A DNA stretch of 64,000 bases from Shewanella colwelliana ATCC 39565 (GCF_000518705.1 NZ_KI912480.1:44713-108712); one strand, 5' to 3'. Numbered from the stretch's first letter, positions 44,505 to 54,223 are shown. Notes: generated by a model not told the origin, from the letters alone. Numbers and translations are program-made.

Positions 44505-46655
44505 CTAATTCTTGTTTTTCGCGTAATGTTTTAATAAGCCTGGCACATCAAGAATCAATGCTATTCCACCATCGGAGGTAATGGTCGCTCCTGCCATACC
44601 TGGAGTTCCGCGAAGCAAGGTACCGAGCGGTTTAATCACGACTTCTTCTTGTCCAATGAGCGAATCAACAACAAAACCAATTTGCATCGTGCCTAGCTGA
44701 ACAATCACCACATGACCGTGTTTCTTATCACCATGCTTAAAGTTGACCTCTTTACGACTCAGCCAATATTCGAGGTAGAAGAGTGGCACAGCCTTATCAC
44801 GCACGATCACTGTCAATTGACCATTAACGATATTGGTTTTGGTCAAATCTAAGTGGAATATTTCACTGACACTCGATAGTGGTAATGCAAAGACCTGCTC
44901 AGCCACTCCAACCATCAGTGTCGGCATAATAGCTAAAGTTAGAGGGACTTTAGTCTCTAATACGGTCCCTTTACCTTTAAGGGAGTCAATATGTACAGTA
45001 CCGTTTAGCTGAGTAATACGAGTCTTGACGACATCCATCCCCACACCACGACCTGAAATATCAGAGATTTCAACCTTTGTTGAGAACCCCGGTGCAAAAA
45101 TCAGATTATACGCTTCTGAATCTGACATTCTGGCCGCAGCATCTTCATCGAGTACACCGCGAGTAATAGCGATTTGCTTAAGTTTATCAGGGTCCATCCC
45201 TGCACCATCATCTTCAATTTTAAGAAGAATATGATCGCCTTCCTGACTCGCAGATAGGGTAATGGTACCGGTTCTTGATTTCCCATTGGCTTCACGCTCA
45301 TCTGGCATCTCAATGCCGTGATCGACAGAGTTACGCACCAAATGGACCAATGGATCTGCCAGTGCTTCAACCAGGTTTTTATCGAGATCTGTATCTTCAC
45401 CTATCATACGAAGATCAATCTCTTTACTTAAGCTTCTCGCCAAATCACGCACAACCCGAGGAAAGCGACCAAACACTTTCTTAATGGGCTGCATGCGAGT
45501 TTTCATCACCGCGCCCTGAAGATCGGCTGTGACTAAATCTAAGTTGGCTAATGCTTTAGACATATCTTCATCATCACGAGATATCCCTAAACTCAGTAAG
45601 CGATTACGCACCAATACTAGTTCGCCAACCATATTCATGATCTGATCGAGCCTTGCGGTATCTACACGAACAGTTGTCTCAGCTTGCGGCATATTTTGCG
45701 AAGGCGCTTTAGCAACTGGGGCTTTCTCTTTCACAACTGGAGCAGCAGCTTGTGGAGTTGGTGCTAGAGCAGGTTTCGGAGCGACAACGGGGGCAGCGGC
45801 CTTAGGTGGTACTGCTGCAGGTTTATTACCGGCATCAGCGACAACATTCGGCGCACCAGAACCATGAAGTTCATCGAGTAACTTCTCGAACTCATCGTCG
45901 GTTATCTCATCTGAATCCACTGGCGGTGCAGCAGGCTCTGGCTCGACGGCCGGCTTGGAACCTTCTGATTTAAATGACCCTGAACCATGAAGCTCATCAA
46001 GCAGTGATTCAAATTCATCATCGGTAACATCATCATTACCACTTGCCGCAGGGCTAGGTGCTTTATCCGAAACTGCAGGGCCTTTTCCTGAACCATGCAA
46101 TGCGTCAAGCAGGGCTTCAAACTCTGATTCATCGATCTCGTCGATATCACCAACGGCCTGCTCAACAACAGGCTCAGAGACACTTTCAATGACTGGGGGT
46201 TCTTCGATAACGGGCTCTACAACCGCTTCTGGCTCTGCAGTGGCACCGCCCTCTGATGGTAATAAACCACCAGAACTCAGTAATTTTAGGCACGCCAGGA
46301 GCTCAGCATCAGCAGGACTTTGTTGCTGTCCTGCTTGAGTCTCTGCAAACATCGAGTTGATCGCATCAACGGCTTGCAAAATAATATCCATCAGCTCAGC
46401 CGATACACTTCGTTTACCCGTGCGCAGCAAATCAAAGGTATTTTCTGCCTCGTGGCAAACATCAACCATTGGGGTCAAGCTGAGAAATCCAGCGCCACCT
46501 TTAACGGTATGGAACCCTCTGAAAATAGCATTCAGCAGTTCAGTGTCATCTGGATTATTTTCCAGGGCGACAAGCTGTTCAGATAGAAGCTCTAGGATCT
46601 CTCCTGCTTCAATCAAAAAGTCCTGCAGTATCTCTTCATCAACATCAAAGGACAT
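44505..46655 (-). CDS. cheA: Chemotaxis histidine kinase CheA with three acidic repeat motifs
   Basis: A 716-residue kinase. Hpt domain: phospho-His49 in RGFHTVKGGAGF. Residues about 130-335 are low-complexity and contain three copies of D/E-x-E-F-E-x-L-L-D-x-L-H-G-S-G (176-190, 212-226, 253-267). A Pro/Ala-rich stretch follows, then the dimerisation domain (VDTARLDQIMNMVGELVLVRNRL), the ATPase (LVRNSVDHGIE, DDGAGMDP, SDISGRGVGMDV) and a CheW-like domain. No ordinary P2 domain is seen. The repeats resemble the CheY-binding ends of FliM and CheZ, so they may dock CheY. A region binding ParP is also expected in this class. Confidence 0.96.
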   Translation of the reverse strand: MSFDVDEEILQDFLIEAGEILELLSEQLVALENNPDDTELLNAIFRGFHTVKGGAGFLSLTPMVDVCHEAENTFDLLRTGKRSVSAELMDIILQAVDAINSMFAETQAGQQQSPADAELLACLKLLSSGGLLPSEGGATAEPEAVVEPVIEEPPVIESVSEPVVEQAVGDIDEIDESEFEALLDALHGSGKGPAVSDKAPSPAASGNDDVTDDEFESLLDELHGSGSFKSEGSKPAVEPEPAAPPVDSDEITDDEFEKLLDELHGSGAPNVVADAGNKPAAVPPKAAAPVVAPKPALAPTPQAAAPVVKEKAPVAKAPSQNMPQAETTVRVDTARLDQIMNMVGELVLVRNRLLSLGISRDDEDMSKALANLDLVTADLQGAVMKTRMQPIKKVFGRFPRVVRDLARSLSKEIDLRMIGEDTDLDKNLVEALADPLVHLVRNSVDHGIEMPDEREANGKSRTGTITLSASQEGDHILLKIEDDGAGMDPDKLKQIAITRGVLDEDAAARMSDSEAYNLIFAPGFSTKVEISDISGRGVGMDVVKTRITQLNGTVHIDSLKGKGTVLETKVPLTLAIMPTLMVGVAEQVFALPLSSVSEIFHLDLTKTNIVNGQLTVIVRDKAVPLFYLEYWLSRKEVNFKHGDKKHGHVVIVQLGTMQIGFVVDSLIGQEEVVIKPLGTLLRGTPGMAGATITSDGGIALILDVPGLLKHYAKNKN

Positions 46656-46670
46656 TAATATGACTCCTAC

Positions 46671-47408
46671 TTAGAAACCCAGACTCGAAAGTAAGTCATC
46701 GACTTCATCTTGTCCCGTCACGACATCATCACGCAATTCTGCGTTCATAATAGGACCTTCTGCTTCCACGCTCTTATCTAGCTCAAGCGGCTTCTCTGAT
46801 ACGGGCTGTTCACCGAATACGGTCAACATTGAAACGAGATTGTTTTCAACTTCACGGACTAACTCAATCACTCGACGGATCATTTGTCCCGTCAAATCTT
46901 GGAAGTCTTGAGCAAGTAAAATATTATTGAGTAATTCTTTTAAGCGATTCGAGTCAGACTCGCTTCGCTCGATAAATTGCTGGACATCGTGGCACAGGGC
47001 TTTAAATTCATGAAGCTGTAGATCTCGCTTCATTAACCTGTCCCAAGATGGTTTGACGGCTTGTACATTGGCTGTTAACGCATCCGCCAATGGCAGAGAC
47101 TCTTCGACCGCATCCATCGTCTTATTTGCAGCTTGTTCTGTCATATCAATAACATAGTTAAGCCGTTCTTTGGCATCTGGTATTTCGCTATTAGCCAACT
47201 CGACTAAGCGACCATCAACCTGAAAGTCAACGATAGCGCTATGAAGTTGACGTGTTAGACGGCCGACCTCATCAAAAAGCTCTTTTTGAATAGGGGTGGC
47301 GAGTTCTCTAACTATCTCGTCAGCTTGTTCTTGCTCATTAGCTTGAAGCAACTCTACGAGTTGCTTTGCTTGCGCTAAACTAATCAGCCCTGAAGTTTCT
47401 GCCTGCAT
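46671..47408 (-). CDS. cheZ: CheY-P phosphatase CheZ
   Basis: CheZ dephosphorylates CheY-P. The 245-residue, mainly helical protein has the catalytic glutamine region LAQDFQDLTGQMIRRV (about 163-178) and ends with the CheY-binding peptide DEVDDLLSSLGF. Length is normal. It lies between cheY and cheA with 12-16 bp spacing. Confidence 0.96.
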   Translation of the reverse strand: MQAETSGLISLAQAKQLVELLQANEQEQADEIVRELATPIQKELFDEVGRLTRQLHSAIVDFQVDGRLVELANSEIPDAKERLNYVIDMTEQAANKTMDAVEESLPLADALTANVQAVKPSWDRLMKRDLQLHEFKALCHDVQQFIERSESDSNRLKELLNNILLAQDFQDLTGQMIRRVIELVREVENNLVSMLTVFGEQPVSEKPLELDKSVEAEGPIMNAELRDDVVTGQDEVDDLLSSLGF

Positions 47409-47421
47409 AGCTTAACCTTGA

Positions 47422-47805
47422 TTAACCGAGTCGTTCGAAAATTTTGTCTAACTTCTCTTTCAATGTCGCTGCAGTAAAAGGTTTAACCACATAACCATTT
47501 ACACCAGCTTGGGCTGCTGCAATGATCTGTTCCCTTTTCGCTTCCGCAGTTACCATCAATACAGGTATGTGCTTAAGTTCGTCATCGGCACGGATCGCTT
47601 TCAATAGATCGATCCCCTGCATACCAGGCATGTTCCAATCGGTAACAACAAAGTCAAAATCGCCTTTTTGCAACATCGGCAACGCCGTTGACCCGTCATC
47701 TGCTTCCTGAGTATTGTTAAAACCCAAGTCTCTTAACAAGTTCTTGATGATACGCCTCATTGTCGAAAAGTCGTCAACAACGAGAATCTTCATATTCTTG
47801 TCCAA
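47422..47805 (-). CDS. cheY: Chemotaxis response regulator CheY
   Basis: CheY-P binds FliM to switch flagellar rotation. The 127-residue receiver has VVDDFSTMRRIIKNLL, phospho-Asp in FVVTDWNMPGMQG, MVTAEAKREQ and VVKPFTA. The start is taken as TTG at 47805 because a strong GGAGGA lies five to six bases upstream, whereas the ATG at 47793 lies 17 bases from it. Family members in related species also begin with a few residues before MKIL. Confidence 0.96.
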   Translation of the reverse strand: MDKNMKILVVDDFSTMRRIIKNLLRDLGFNNTQEADDGSTALPMLQKGDFDFVVTDWNMPGMQGIDLLKAIRADDELKHIPVLMVTAEAKREQIIAAAQAGVNGYVVKPFTAATLKEKLDKIFERLG

Positions 47806-47847
47806 GGTTTCCTCCGCGGAGCTGTTTTTATTTTGCTCATGTAATCG

Positions 47848-48573
47848 TTATATTTTGGTCCAATGCTTAAGTTTAGCCTTTAGCCTGAGCATTGCCTGAC
47901 TATGTATCTGGCTAACTCGAGACTCGCTAACATCAAGTACTGCACCAATCTCTTTTAAATTTAATGCTTCGTCATAATATAACGACAAAACTAAACCATC
48001 TCTTTCTGGTAAAAGTTTGATGGCTTCTACCAAGGCTTCATGAAACTGAGTTTCAGCAAGCGCCTCGAATGCATCATCTTGGGATTCTTCATCATGTCTT
48101 ATTACATCGACCGAAACCCCAAGATCTTCAATCCCAACTACTTTTCCAACCGATACATCATTAAGAATATGATGGTACTCATCCAGTGTCATATCAAGTC
48201 GGTCTGCAATTTCATTGTCTTTTGCATCACGACCTAACTCCTGTTCTAGCTCATCTATCACTTGTGCGACACGACGTTGATTGCGATGTACAGAGCGTGG
48301 AACCCAGTCTCCGCGGCGTATTTCATCGAGCATTGAGCCTCGAATACGTATGCCTGCAAACGTTTCAAACTTTGCACCTTTACTGCCGTCAAATTTTGAT
48401 GAGGCTTCTAACAATCCCATCATGCCAGCCTGTAACAGGTCATCCAATTGAACAGAAGCGGGCAACCGCGCTAACAAATGATGAGCAATCCTTTTAACCA
48501 ACGGTGCATACTGTTCAACGATAGAAGCTTTATTATCTAAACAAGTATACGCTGAGGCTTTACTCACTCGCAC
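47848..48573 (-). CDS. fliA: Flagellar sigma factor FliA (sigma-28)
   Basis: FliA directs late flagellar and chemotaxis transcription. The 241-residue protein has region 2 (YAPLVKRIAHHLLARLP, DDLLQAGMMGLLEA, KFETFAGIRIRGSMLDEIRRGDW), region 3 and region 4 (LPERDGLVLSLYYDEALNLKEIGAVLDVSESRVSQIHSQA). The GTG start at 48573 overlaps the flhG stop by 14 bases. It is followed by cheY, the order found in polar-flagellate gammaproteobacteria. Confidence 0.96.
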   Translation of the reverse strand: MRVSKASAYTCLDNKASIVEQYAPLVKRIAHHLLARLPASVQLDDLLQAGMMGLLEASSKFDGSKGAKFETFAGIRIRGSMLDEIRRGDWVPRSVHRNQRRVAQVIDELEQELGRDAKDNEIADRLDMTLDEYHHILNDVSVGKVVGIEDLGVSVDVIRHDEESQDDAFEALAETQFHEALVEAIKLLPERDGLVLSLYYDEALNLKEIGAVLDVSESRVSQIHSQAMLRLKAKLKHWTKI

Positions 48574-49441
48574 GATCCTCTTGGTACTCTGGACGTTGGA
48601 CCAACCTTTCTACAAAGAACTCTAAATGCCCACCAGGTTGTTGCGGTACTGGCCAACTAATAATTTTATTGGCCAATCCATGATATGCAATTGATGCTGG
48701 CGATTTAGGGAACGCTTCTACTATCAATTTTTGTTTACGAACTGATTTTCTGAGGTTTTCATCAAATGGAATCGTTGCAACGAGTTCAAGTGCGACATCG
48801 AGAAAACGATCGGTTACTTTGCTTAGTTTAGCAAACAATTCCATACCTTCGCGTAGACTTCTCACCATATTTGCAACAATTTTGAAACGGAACACCCCAT
48901 GCTCGCGACTTAGGATCTTGATCAACGCATACGCATCGGTGATCGATGTCGGTTCATCGCACACAACGATCAACACATCTTGTGACGCACGAGAAAAGCT
49001 CAGCACCATATCAGAGATACCTGCAGCCGTGTCGACAATCAATATATCAAACTGTGTGCGCATCTCACTAAAAGCACGAATCAGTCCAGCATGCTGTGCT
49101 TGTGTCAGCTCTACCATGGCTTGCGTACCTGATGTAGCAGGTATAATCCCGATACCTTTTGGGCCTCTGACAATAATATCGTCAAGGTCTGCATCACCAG
49201 AAAGTACATGAGAAAGATTACGTTCAGCCCTTAAGCCTAACATCACATCGACATTAGCTAAGCCAAGGTCAGCGTCGAGCACAAGCACACGCTTGCCCTT
49301 TTCCGCCAACGAGACCGCGGTATTGATTGATACGCTAGTTTTACCAACGCCACCTTTACCACCTGATACGGCAATTACTTTTACTTTTTCGTTATATGGT
49401 TGATTCATCATACGTAAACCGCTTGCTTGATCCCGACTCAT
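48560..49441 (-). CDS. flhG: Flagellar number regulator FlhG/FleN (MinD-like ATPase)
   Basis: FlhG limits polar flagellum number and stimulates the GTPase of FlhF. The N-terminus carries the D-Q-A-x-x-L-R activator motif (R-D-Q-A-S-G-L-R) followed by a deviant Walker A SGGKGGVGKTS, VLDADLGLANVDVMLGL and a C-terminal amphipathic part. The ATG at 49441 is preferred: it lies four bases after the flhF stop and gives the usual N-terminus; an ATG at 49471 would add ten residues. About 293 residues. Confidence 0.95.
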   Translation of the reverse strand: MSRDQASGLRMMNQPYNEKVKVIAVSGGKGGVGKTSVSINTAVSLAEKGKRVLVLDADLGLANVDVMLGLRAERNLSHVLSGDADLDDIIVRGPKGIGIIPATSGTQAMVELTQAQHAGLIRAFSEMRTQFDILIVDTAAGISDMVLSFSRASQDVLIVVCDEPTSITDAYALIKILSREHGVFRFKIVANMVRSLREGMELFAKLSKVTDRFLDVALELVATIPFDENLRKSVRKQKLIVEAFPKSPASIAYHGLANKIISWPVPQQPGGHLEFFVERLVQRPEYQEDRASE

Positions 49442-49445
49442 TATT

Positions 49446-50834
49446 TTACTCAAATGCATAGGCCTGTTCATACGACCTTTCAGTGTTTTGTATTGGTTGC
49501 TCTTTCTTTTCTAGTACCGAAAGGGCTTTGTTTGCCAACGCTAACGTATCGGCCACTTGCATATCTTCTGGAACTCTTTGACCATCAGTAACATAACTTA
49601 ATGGTAACCCACTTTGGATCAATACGCTTAATGCTGGTGCTAATGCAACTGACTCATCTAGTTTGGTCAAAATTGCACCAGACAAAGGTATTCTGGTGAA
49701 CTGTTTCACTGCATCTTCTAGCACTCTTCTCTGGCTTGTTGATGACAGTACCAGATAACTGCGTATAGGTAATCTGCTATTTGCAGTTAAATTATCTAGT
49801 TGCTGAAACAATCGCACATCTCGCTGTCCCATTCCAGCCGTATCTATCAATACTAGCTTGCGATTACGAAACTGATAAAGTATTTGTTCCAACTCATTCA
49901 GATCATGAGCTTGCTTAACCGGACATCCCATTATTTTGCCATAGGTTGCCAATTGCTCAAAGGCTCCAATGCGATAATGATCGGTTGTTATCAATGCAAC
50001 TTGATCTGAACCATGATGAGCAGCAAATCTCGCGGCTAATTTTGCAACACTTGTAGTTTTACCAACACCAGTTGGCCCAACAAATGCTACCACGCCACCT
50101 TGACGAACGATATCATCGCCTTGATTATCGAGCATATTCGCTAAACTTCTTGGCAGTGTCTTAACCAATTCTGCCGGCGGATAATGTTCACTGAGACTAG
50201 AAAGCTTAGCTGCAACTTCGGGAGAAAACTCCGCATCGAGCAAGCGACTCTCTAACATGGCACCAACGGGATCGACTCTGGTTTTCTGCTCGGTAATCAA
50301 GGAAGTCACTTGATGAGTTAACAAATTGCGTAGCGAGGCGAGCTCTTCACGCATTAATTCGATTTCAGCACTCTGTTCACGGCTCTTGTCACGCTTTGGC
50401 ATCTGCGCAGTTCTGGTCTCATCCAAGCGAGGCTTTACCGGCTCACTTTTAGATGCCTGTAACCCTTTAGCCCATTCAGGCATGTCTAGGTCATCGTTCG
50501 TCTGACTCATCTGTTGATCAACACGGCCCTGTTGACGTTCCAATAGTGCCTGTAAAGAGTCTGCAACGGGTGCAGGATTTCTTTTTGATTCAGTCTTTAT
50601 CGGTTGGCGTCCAATAGAGACCTTCTCTTCGGCAAGGTTTAGAAAAGAGGGTTGAGACACTGGTGAAACGGGCTCGCCTTTAGATTTAGGCTCGTCATAA
50701 TCCACCGCCGCAACGATCTCAATGCCACCGGTCACTTTTTTATTAGACATGATCACCGCATCAGAGCCTAAAGTCTCTTTAACTTGAGCCAGAGCAGAGC
50801 GCATATCTTTTGCTAAAAAACGTTTAATTTTCAC
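49446..50834 (-). CDS. flhF: SRP-type GTPase FlhF (flagellar placement)
   Basis: FlhF marks the pole for flagellum assembly. The 462-residue protein has the B domain (KIKRFLAKDMRSALAQVKETLGSDAVIMSN), a variable linker (about 60-180) and the NG domain: FVGPTGVGKTTSVAKLAARFA, DHYRIGAFEQLATYGKIMG, LIDTAGMGQRD and TKLDES. Length is usual. It lies between flhA and flhG. Confidence 0.96.
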   Translation of the reverse strand: MKIKRFLAKDMRSALAQVKETLGSDAVIMSNKKVTGGIEIVAAVDYDEPKSKGEPVSPVSQPSFLNLAEEKVSIGRQPIKTESKRNPAPVADSLQALLERQQGRVDQQMSQTNDDLDMPEWAKGLQASKSEPVKPRLDETRTAQMPKRDKSREQSAEIELMREELASLRNLLTHQVTSLITEQKTRVDPVGAMLESRLLDAEFSPEVAAKLSSLSEHYPPAELVKTLPRSLANMLDNQGDDIVRQGGVVAFVGPTGVGKTTSVAKLAARFAAHHGSDQVALITTDHYRIGAFEQLATYGKIMGCPVKQAHDLNELEQILYQFRNRKLVLIDTAGMGQRDVRLFQQLDNLTANSRLPIRSYLVLSSTSQRRVLEDAVKQFTRIPLSGAILTKLDESVALAPALSVLIQSGLPLSYVTDGQRVPEDMQVADTLALANKALSVLEKKEQPIQNTERSYEQAYAFE

Positions 50835-50845
50835 CTAAATACCCT

Positions 50846-52948
50846 CTACTGACCAACCGCTGATACGATGCGTATTTGCTTTTCATCTGGCACCTCTTGA
50901 TAAGAGATCACCCGTAAATTTGGAATCGTATGTTTAACAAATCGAGACAAGGTCGACCGCAACATACCTGATGTTAATAAGATGGCTGGCTGACCGACCA
51001 TCTCTTGGCGCTGCGATGCATCGAGTAACGATTGCTGCATACGTTCAGCTAGACTTGGCTCTATATTAGGACCTTCTCCGCCTGTCGCCTGCATTGACTG
51101 ATGCAACATCTGTTCCAACTCTGGCGCCAAAGTAATGACGGGAATTTCGAGTTCTGGACCACTAATTTCCTGCACGATCATACGTTTTAGTGCAATACGC
51201 ACAGCAGCAGTAAGCACTTCGGTATCATTACTCTTAGGCCCGTACTCAAGCAAGGTTTGAACAATCGTCTTAAGATCACGAATCGACACCCCTTCATTCA
51301 GCAGGTTCTGCATCACTTTTACCACAGTTCCGAGCGGCATAACATCGGGAATAAAGCCCCCCACAAGCTTAGGTGAATGCTTAGCCAGCATATCCATAAG
51401 CTGCTGCACCTCTTCGTAACCGAGCAATTTAGAGGCGTTATTGGTTAACAATTGACTCAAGTGGGTAGCCACCACCGTTGCGGCGTCGACAACCGTATAG
51501 CCCAGTGTCTGCGCATGTTCACGCAGCTCTGGCGCAATCCATACCGCTTCTAGGCCAAATGCAGGGTCGGTGGTTTCCACACCATCCAGCTTACCGTATA
51601 CCTGGCCCGGGTTAATCGCCAGCTCGCAATCGTGACGTATTTCCGCCTCGCCGGATGCCACCCCCATCAAAGAAATACGATAAGTATTCGGTGACAAATC
51701 CAAATTATCGCGAATGTGCACTGCAGGAACTAAGAAACCTAGCTCCTGCGAGAGCTTCTTACGCACACCTTTAATCCTGCCTAATAGCTCACCACCTTGG
51801 CCTTTATCCACTAACGGGATTAAGCGATAGCCAACCTCCAAGCCAATGGTATCAACATGTTGAACATCATCCCAACTAAGCTCTTTAGGTTTCGCGTCAC
51901 CTGGCGTAGCAGGAGATGTTTTGGCAAGCTCAAGCGCTTGTTGGCGATCCATCTCTTTTTTACGGTGAATAAAGTACGCGCCACCAGCGGTGATAAAACC
52001 AAATGAGAGAAAAGCTAAATGCGGCATACCAGGAACGATACCCATAATAAGCAGCACACCAGATGCAATAGCCAACGACTTAGGGCTATCAAACATCTGA
52101 CTCATTACCATCTGGCCCATATCACCCGATTCGTTCTGTCTGGTCACCATTAGCGCTGCGGCAATAGAGAGCAATAGACCGGGGATCTGCGCAACCAAAC
52201 CATCACCAATCGTCAGTAGGGTATAGATTTCTACGGCGGAGGAGAAGTCTAAGCCGTGCTGTGCCATACCAATAACAAAACCGCCTAAAATGTTGATAAC
52301 CAAAATCATGATGCCAGCTATCGCATCACCTTTAACAAACTTAGAGGCACCATCCATCGCACCGTAAAAGTCTGCCTCTTTAGTCACTTCTGCGCGTCTA
52401 ATACGAGCTTGATCTTGATTTAGAACGCCGGCATTTAAATCGGCATCAATCGCCATCTGCTTGCCAGGCATTGCATCGAGAGTAAAGCGGGCACTAACTT
52501 CTGAAATACGTCCAGCACCTTTGGTGACCACGGCAAAGTTGATGATAATTAAGATAAGGAACACCACTAAACCGACCGCATAGTTACCACCTATGACAAC
52601 AGAACCAAAGGCTTCAATTACCTTACCAGCGGCATCTCCCCCATTATGGCCTTCAAGCAATACAATACGTGTGGAGGCAACGTTCAACGCCAACCTTAAT
52701 AGGGTTGCAACTAAGAGTACGGTAGGAAATGCAGCAAAATCGAGCGGCCTATTGGTGTAGATAGCGACCAATAACACAACCAAGGCTAGCGCAATATTAA
52801 ATGAGAATAAAATGTCGAGTAAAAAGGCCGGTATCGGCAGTACAATCATGGCGAGGGCCGCCAAAACGAGTACAGGAGTCCCTACCCCTTTAAAATTTGC
52901 GGGCCTAACTTGCTTTATTTGACCTAAGGTTGCTTTAAAATCCATCAA
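50846..52948 (-). CDS. flhA: Flagellar export gate protein FlhA
   Basis: FlhA forms the nonameric ring of the flagellar type III export gate and uses proton motive force. The 700-residue protein has eight spans (about 20-310), the FHIPEP-type conserved region (VTKGAGRISEVSARFTLDAMPGKQMAIDADLNAG) and a large cytoplasmic domain binding chaperone-substrate complexes. Its promoter is the sigma-54 site at 52985-53001. It heads the flhA-flhF-flhG-fliA-che transcription unit. Confidence 0.97.
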   Translation of the reverse strand: MMDFKATLGQIKQVRPANFKGVGTPVLVLAALAMIVLPIPAFLLDILFSFNIALALVVLLVAIYTNRPLDFAAFPTVLLVATLLRLALNVASTRIVLLEGHNGGDAAGKVIEAFGSVVIGGNYAVGLVVFLILIIINFAVVTKGAGRISEVSARFTLDAMPGKQMAIDADLNAGVLNQDQARIRRAEVTKEADFYGAMDGASKFVKGDAIAGIMILVINILGGFVIGMAQHGLDFSSAVEIYTLLTIGDGLVAQIPGLLLSIAAALMVTRQNESGDMGQMVMSQMFDSPKSLAIASGVLLIMGIVPGMPHLAFLSFGFITAGGAYFIHRKKEMDRQQALELAKTSPATPGDAKPKELSWDDVQHVDTIGLEVGYRLIPLVDKGQGGELLGRIKGVRKKLSQELGFLVPAVHIRDNLDLSPNTYRISLMGVASGEAEIRHDCELAINPGQVYGKLDGVETTDPAFGLEAVWIAPELREHAQTLGYTVVDAATVVATHLSQLLTNNASKLLGYEEVQQLMDMLAKHSPKLVGGFIPDVMPLGTVVKVMQNLLNEGVSIRDLKTIVQTLLEYGPKSNDTEVLTAAVRIALKRMIVQEISGPELEIPVITLAPELEQMLHQSMQATGGEGPNIEPSLAERMQQSLLDASQRQEMVGQPAILLTSGMLRSTLSRFVKHTIPNLRVISYQEVPDEKQIRIVSAVGQ

Positions 52949-52984
52949 TATAGCGCCTGAACTTTGACATCTAATACAGGTATC

Positions 52985-53001
52985 AGCAAGAACTACGCCA
53001 A
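52985..53001 (-). promoter_or_regulatory. Sigma-54 promoter of flhA
   Basis: The minus strand reads TTGGCGTAGTTCTTGCT: GG and GC are exactly ten bases apart, with TGGC and TTGCT matching the -24/-12 consensus. The GC is 38 bp upstream of the flhA start codon, giving a leader of about 25 nt. flhA operons of polar-flagellate vibrios are known to be sigma-54 (FlrC) dependent. Confidence 0.85.
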
Positions 53002-53089
53002 CCTAGACTCAGTGACTTTTAAGTGACTAAAACATCGACATCCTTGAGCATACGATTGGCATGATAACAAGAGCTGTGACGTTCAGCTT

Positions 53090-54223
53090 TTAATGTTTTA
53101 GCTCATCGGGAATGGGTTGATTGATTGGAATAGGGGTGGGTCTTTTTCCGCCTTTCTCTTGATATTGACGTAACTGAAACACATAGGCGAGCACTTGAGC
53201 TACCGCCGTAAAGAGCCCTTCAGGGATCTCTTGATCCACTTTGGTTGTATGGTAAATCGCCCGGGCTAACGGCGGCGCAGACACAATAGCAACATCATGT
53301 TCGCGAGCAATTTCTCGTATTTTGAAGGCAACATCATCGACCCCTTTAGCCAATACATAAGGAGCTGATGCCTTCATCACATCATACTTTACCGCCACCG
53401 CATAGTGTTCAGGATTAACCACAATAACATCGGCATTGGGCACTTCAGCCATCATACGTCGCTGCGCCATTTCACGCTGCATCTGCCTAACACGTCCTTT
53501 TACTTCTGGCTGTCCTTCGGTGTCTTTGTACTCATCTTTTATCTCCTGCTTGGTCATCCGCAGCTGTTTATTATGGTTCCAAATCTGAAACGGCACATCG
53601 ATCACCACAATAATCACGGTAGATGAGCAGAGCACGATAAACATCCATACCAAAAGATCCAACGCGTTATAGACGTTACTCGGTAAATGCCCTTGAGAGA
53701 GAGTCAAAATATCAAAAAAATAGTAGCTCAGCAGGAAATACGCCATCAACGCAACAACAGAGAACTTGGCGATCCCCTTAGTCAACTCTACCAGTGCTTG
53801 CACACCAAACATGCGCTTAAATCCACTAATAGGATTCATCTTACTGCCTTTTGGCATAAAGGCTTTAACTGAGAAGGTGATGCCCCCAATGACAATATTG
53901 CCTAAAAACGCCACAAAAGCTAAAAACAGTATCAAGCCCGCTAAAGGGATTGCCAACTCACTAAACACCACCTGCCACACATTGAACATGGTGTTCGTAT
54001 CGTATATTTCGGCTCTATCCATATCGAATAGATTTCCCATTAAAGTCTGCAGTGCACGGCCTAAGCTGGGCCCAACCATGGCAAAGCCAACAGCCGCAGA
54101 CATTAATACCGCTGATGTTCCTAACTCCTTTGACCGAGCAACTTGGCCTTTCTCTCTCGCCTGTTCCTTTCGCCTGGGTGTGGCCTCTTCGGTTTTCTCT
54201 TGACTTGAATCATTCTCAGCCAC
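53090..54223 (-). CDS. flhB: Flagellar export switch protein FlhB
   Basis: FlhB switches export from rod/hook to filament substrates. The 377-residue protein has four spans (about 30-210), a charged linker and a cytoplasmic tail with autocleavage motif N-P-E-H (270-273) instead of the common N-P-T-H. KEGQVARSKEL-type N-terminal sequence (EKGQVARSKELGTS) is present. The start is GTG at 54223, sharing one base with the fliR stop (TAGTG), so translation is probably coupled. A 141-bp gap with the sigma-54 promoter separates it from flhA. Confidence 0.96.
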   Translation of the reverse strand: MAENDSSQEKTEEATPRRKEQAREKGQVARSKELGTSAVLMSAAVGFAMVGPSLGRALQTLMGNLFDMDRAEIYDTNTMFNVWQVVFSELAIPLAGLILFLAFVAFLGNIVIGGITFSVKAFMPKGSKMNPISGFKRMFGVQALVELTKGIAKFSVVALMAYFLLSYYFFDILTLSQGHLPSNVYNALDLLVWMFIVLCSSTVIIVVIDVPFQIWNHNKQLRMTKQEIKDEYKDTEGQPEVKGRVRQMQREMAQRRMMAEVPNADVIVVNPEHYAVAVKYDVMKASAPYVLAKGVDDVAFKIREIAREHDVAIVSAPPLARAIYHTTKVDQEIPEGLFTAVAQVLAYVFQLRQYQEKGGKRPTPIPINQPIPDELKH

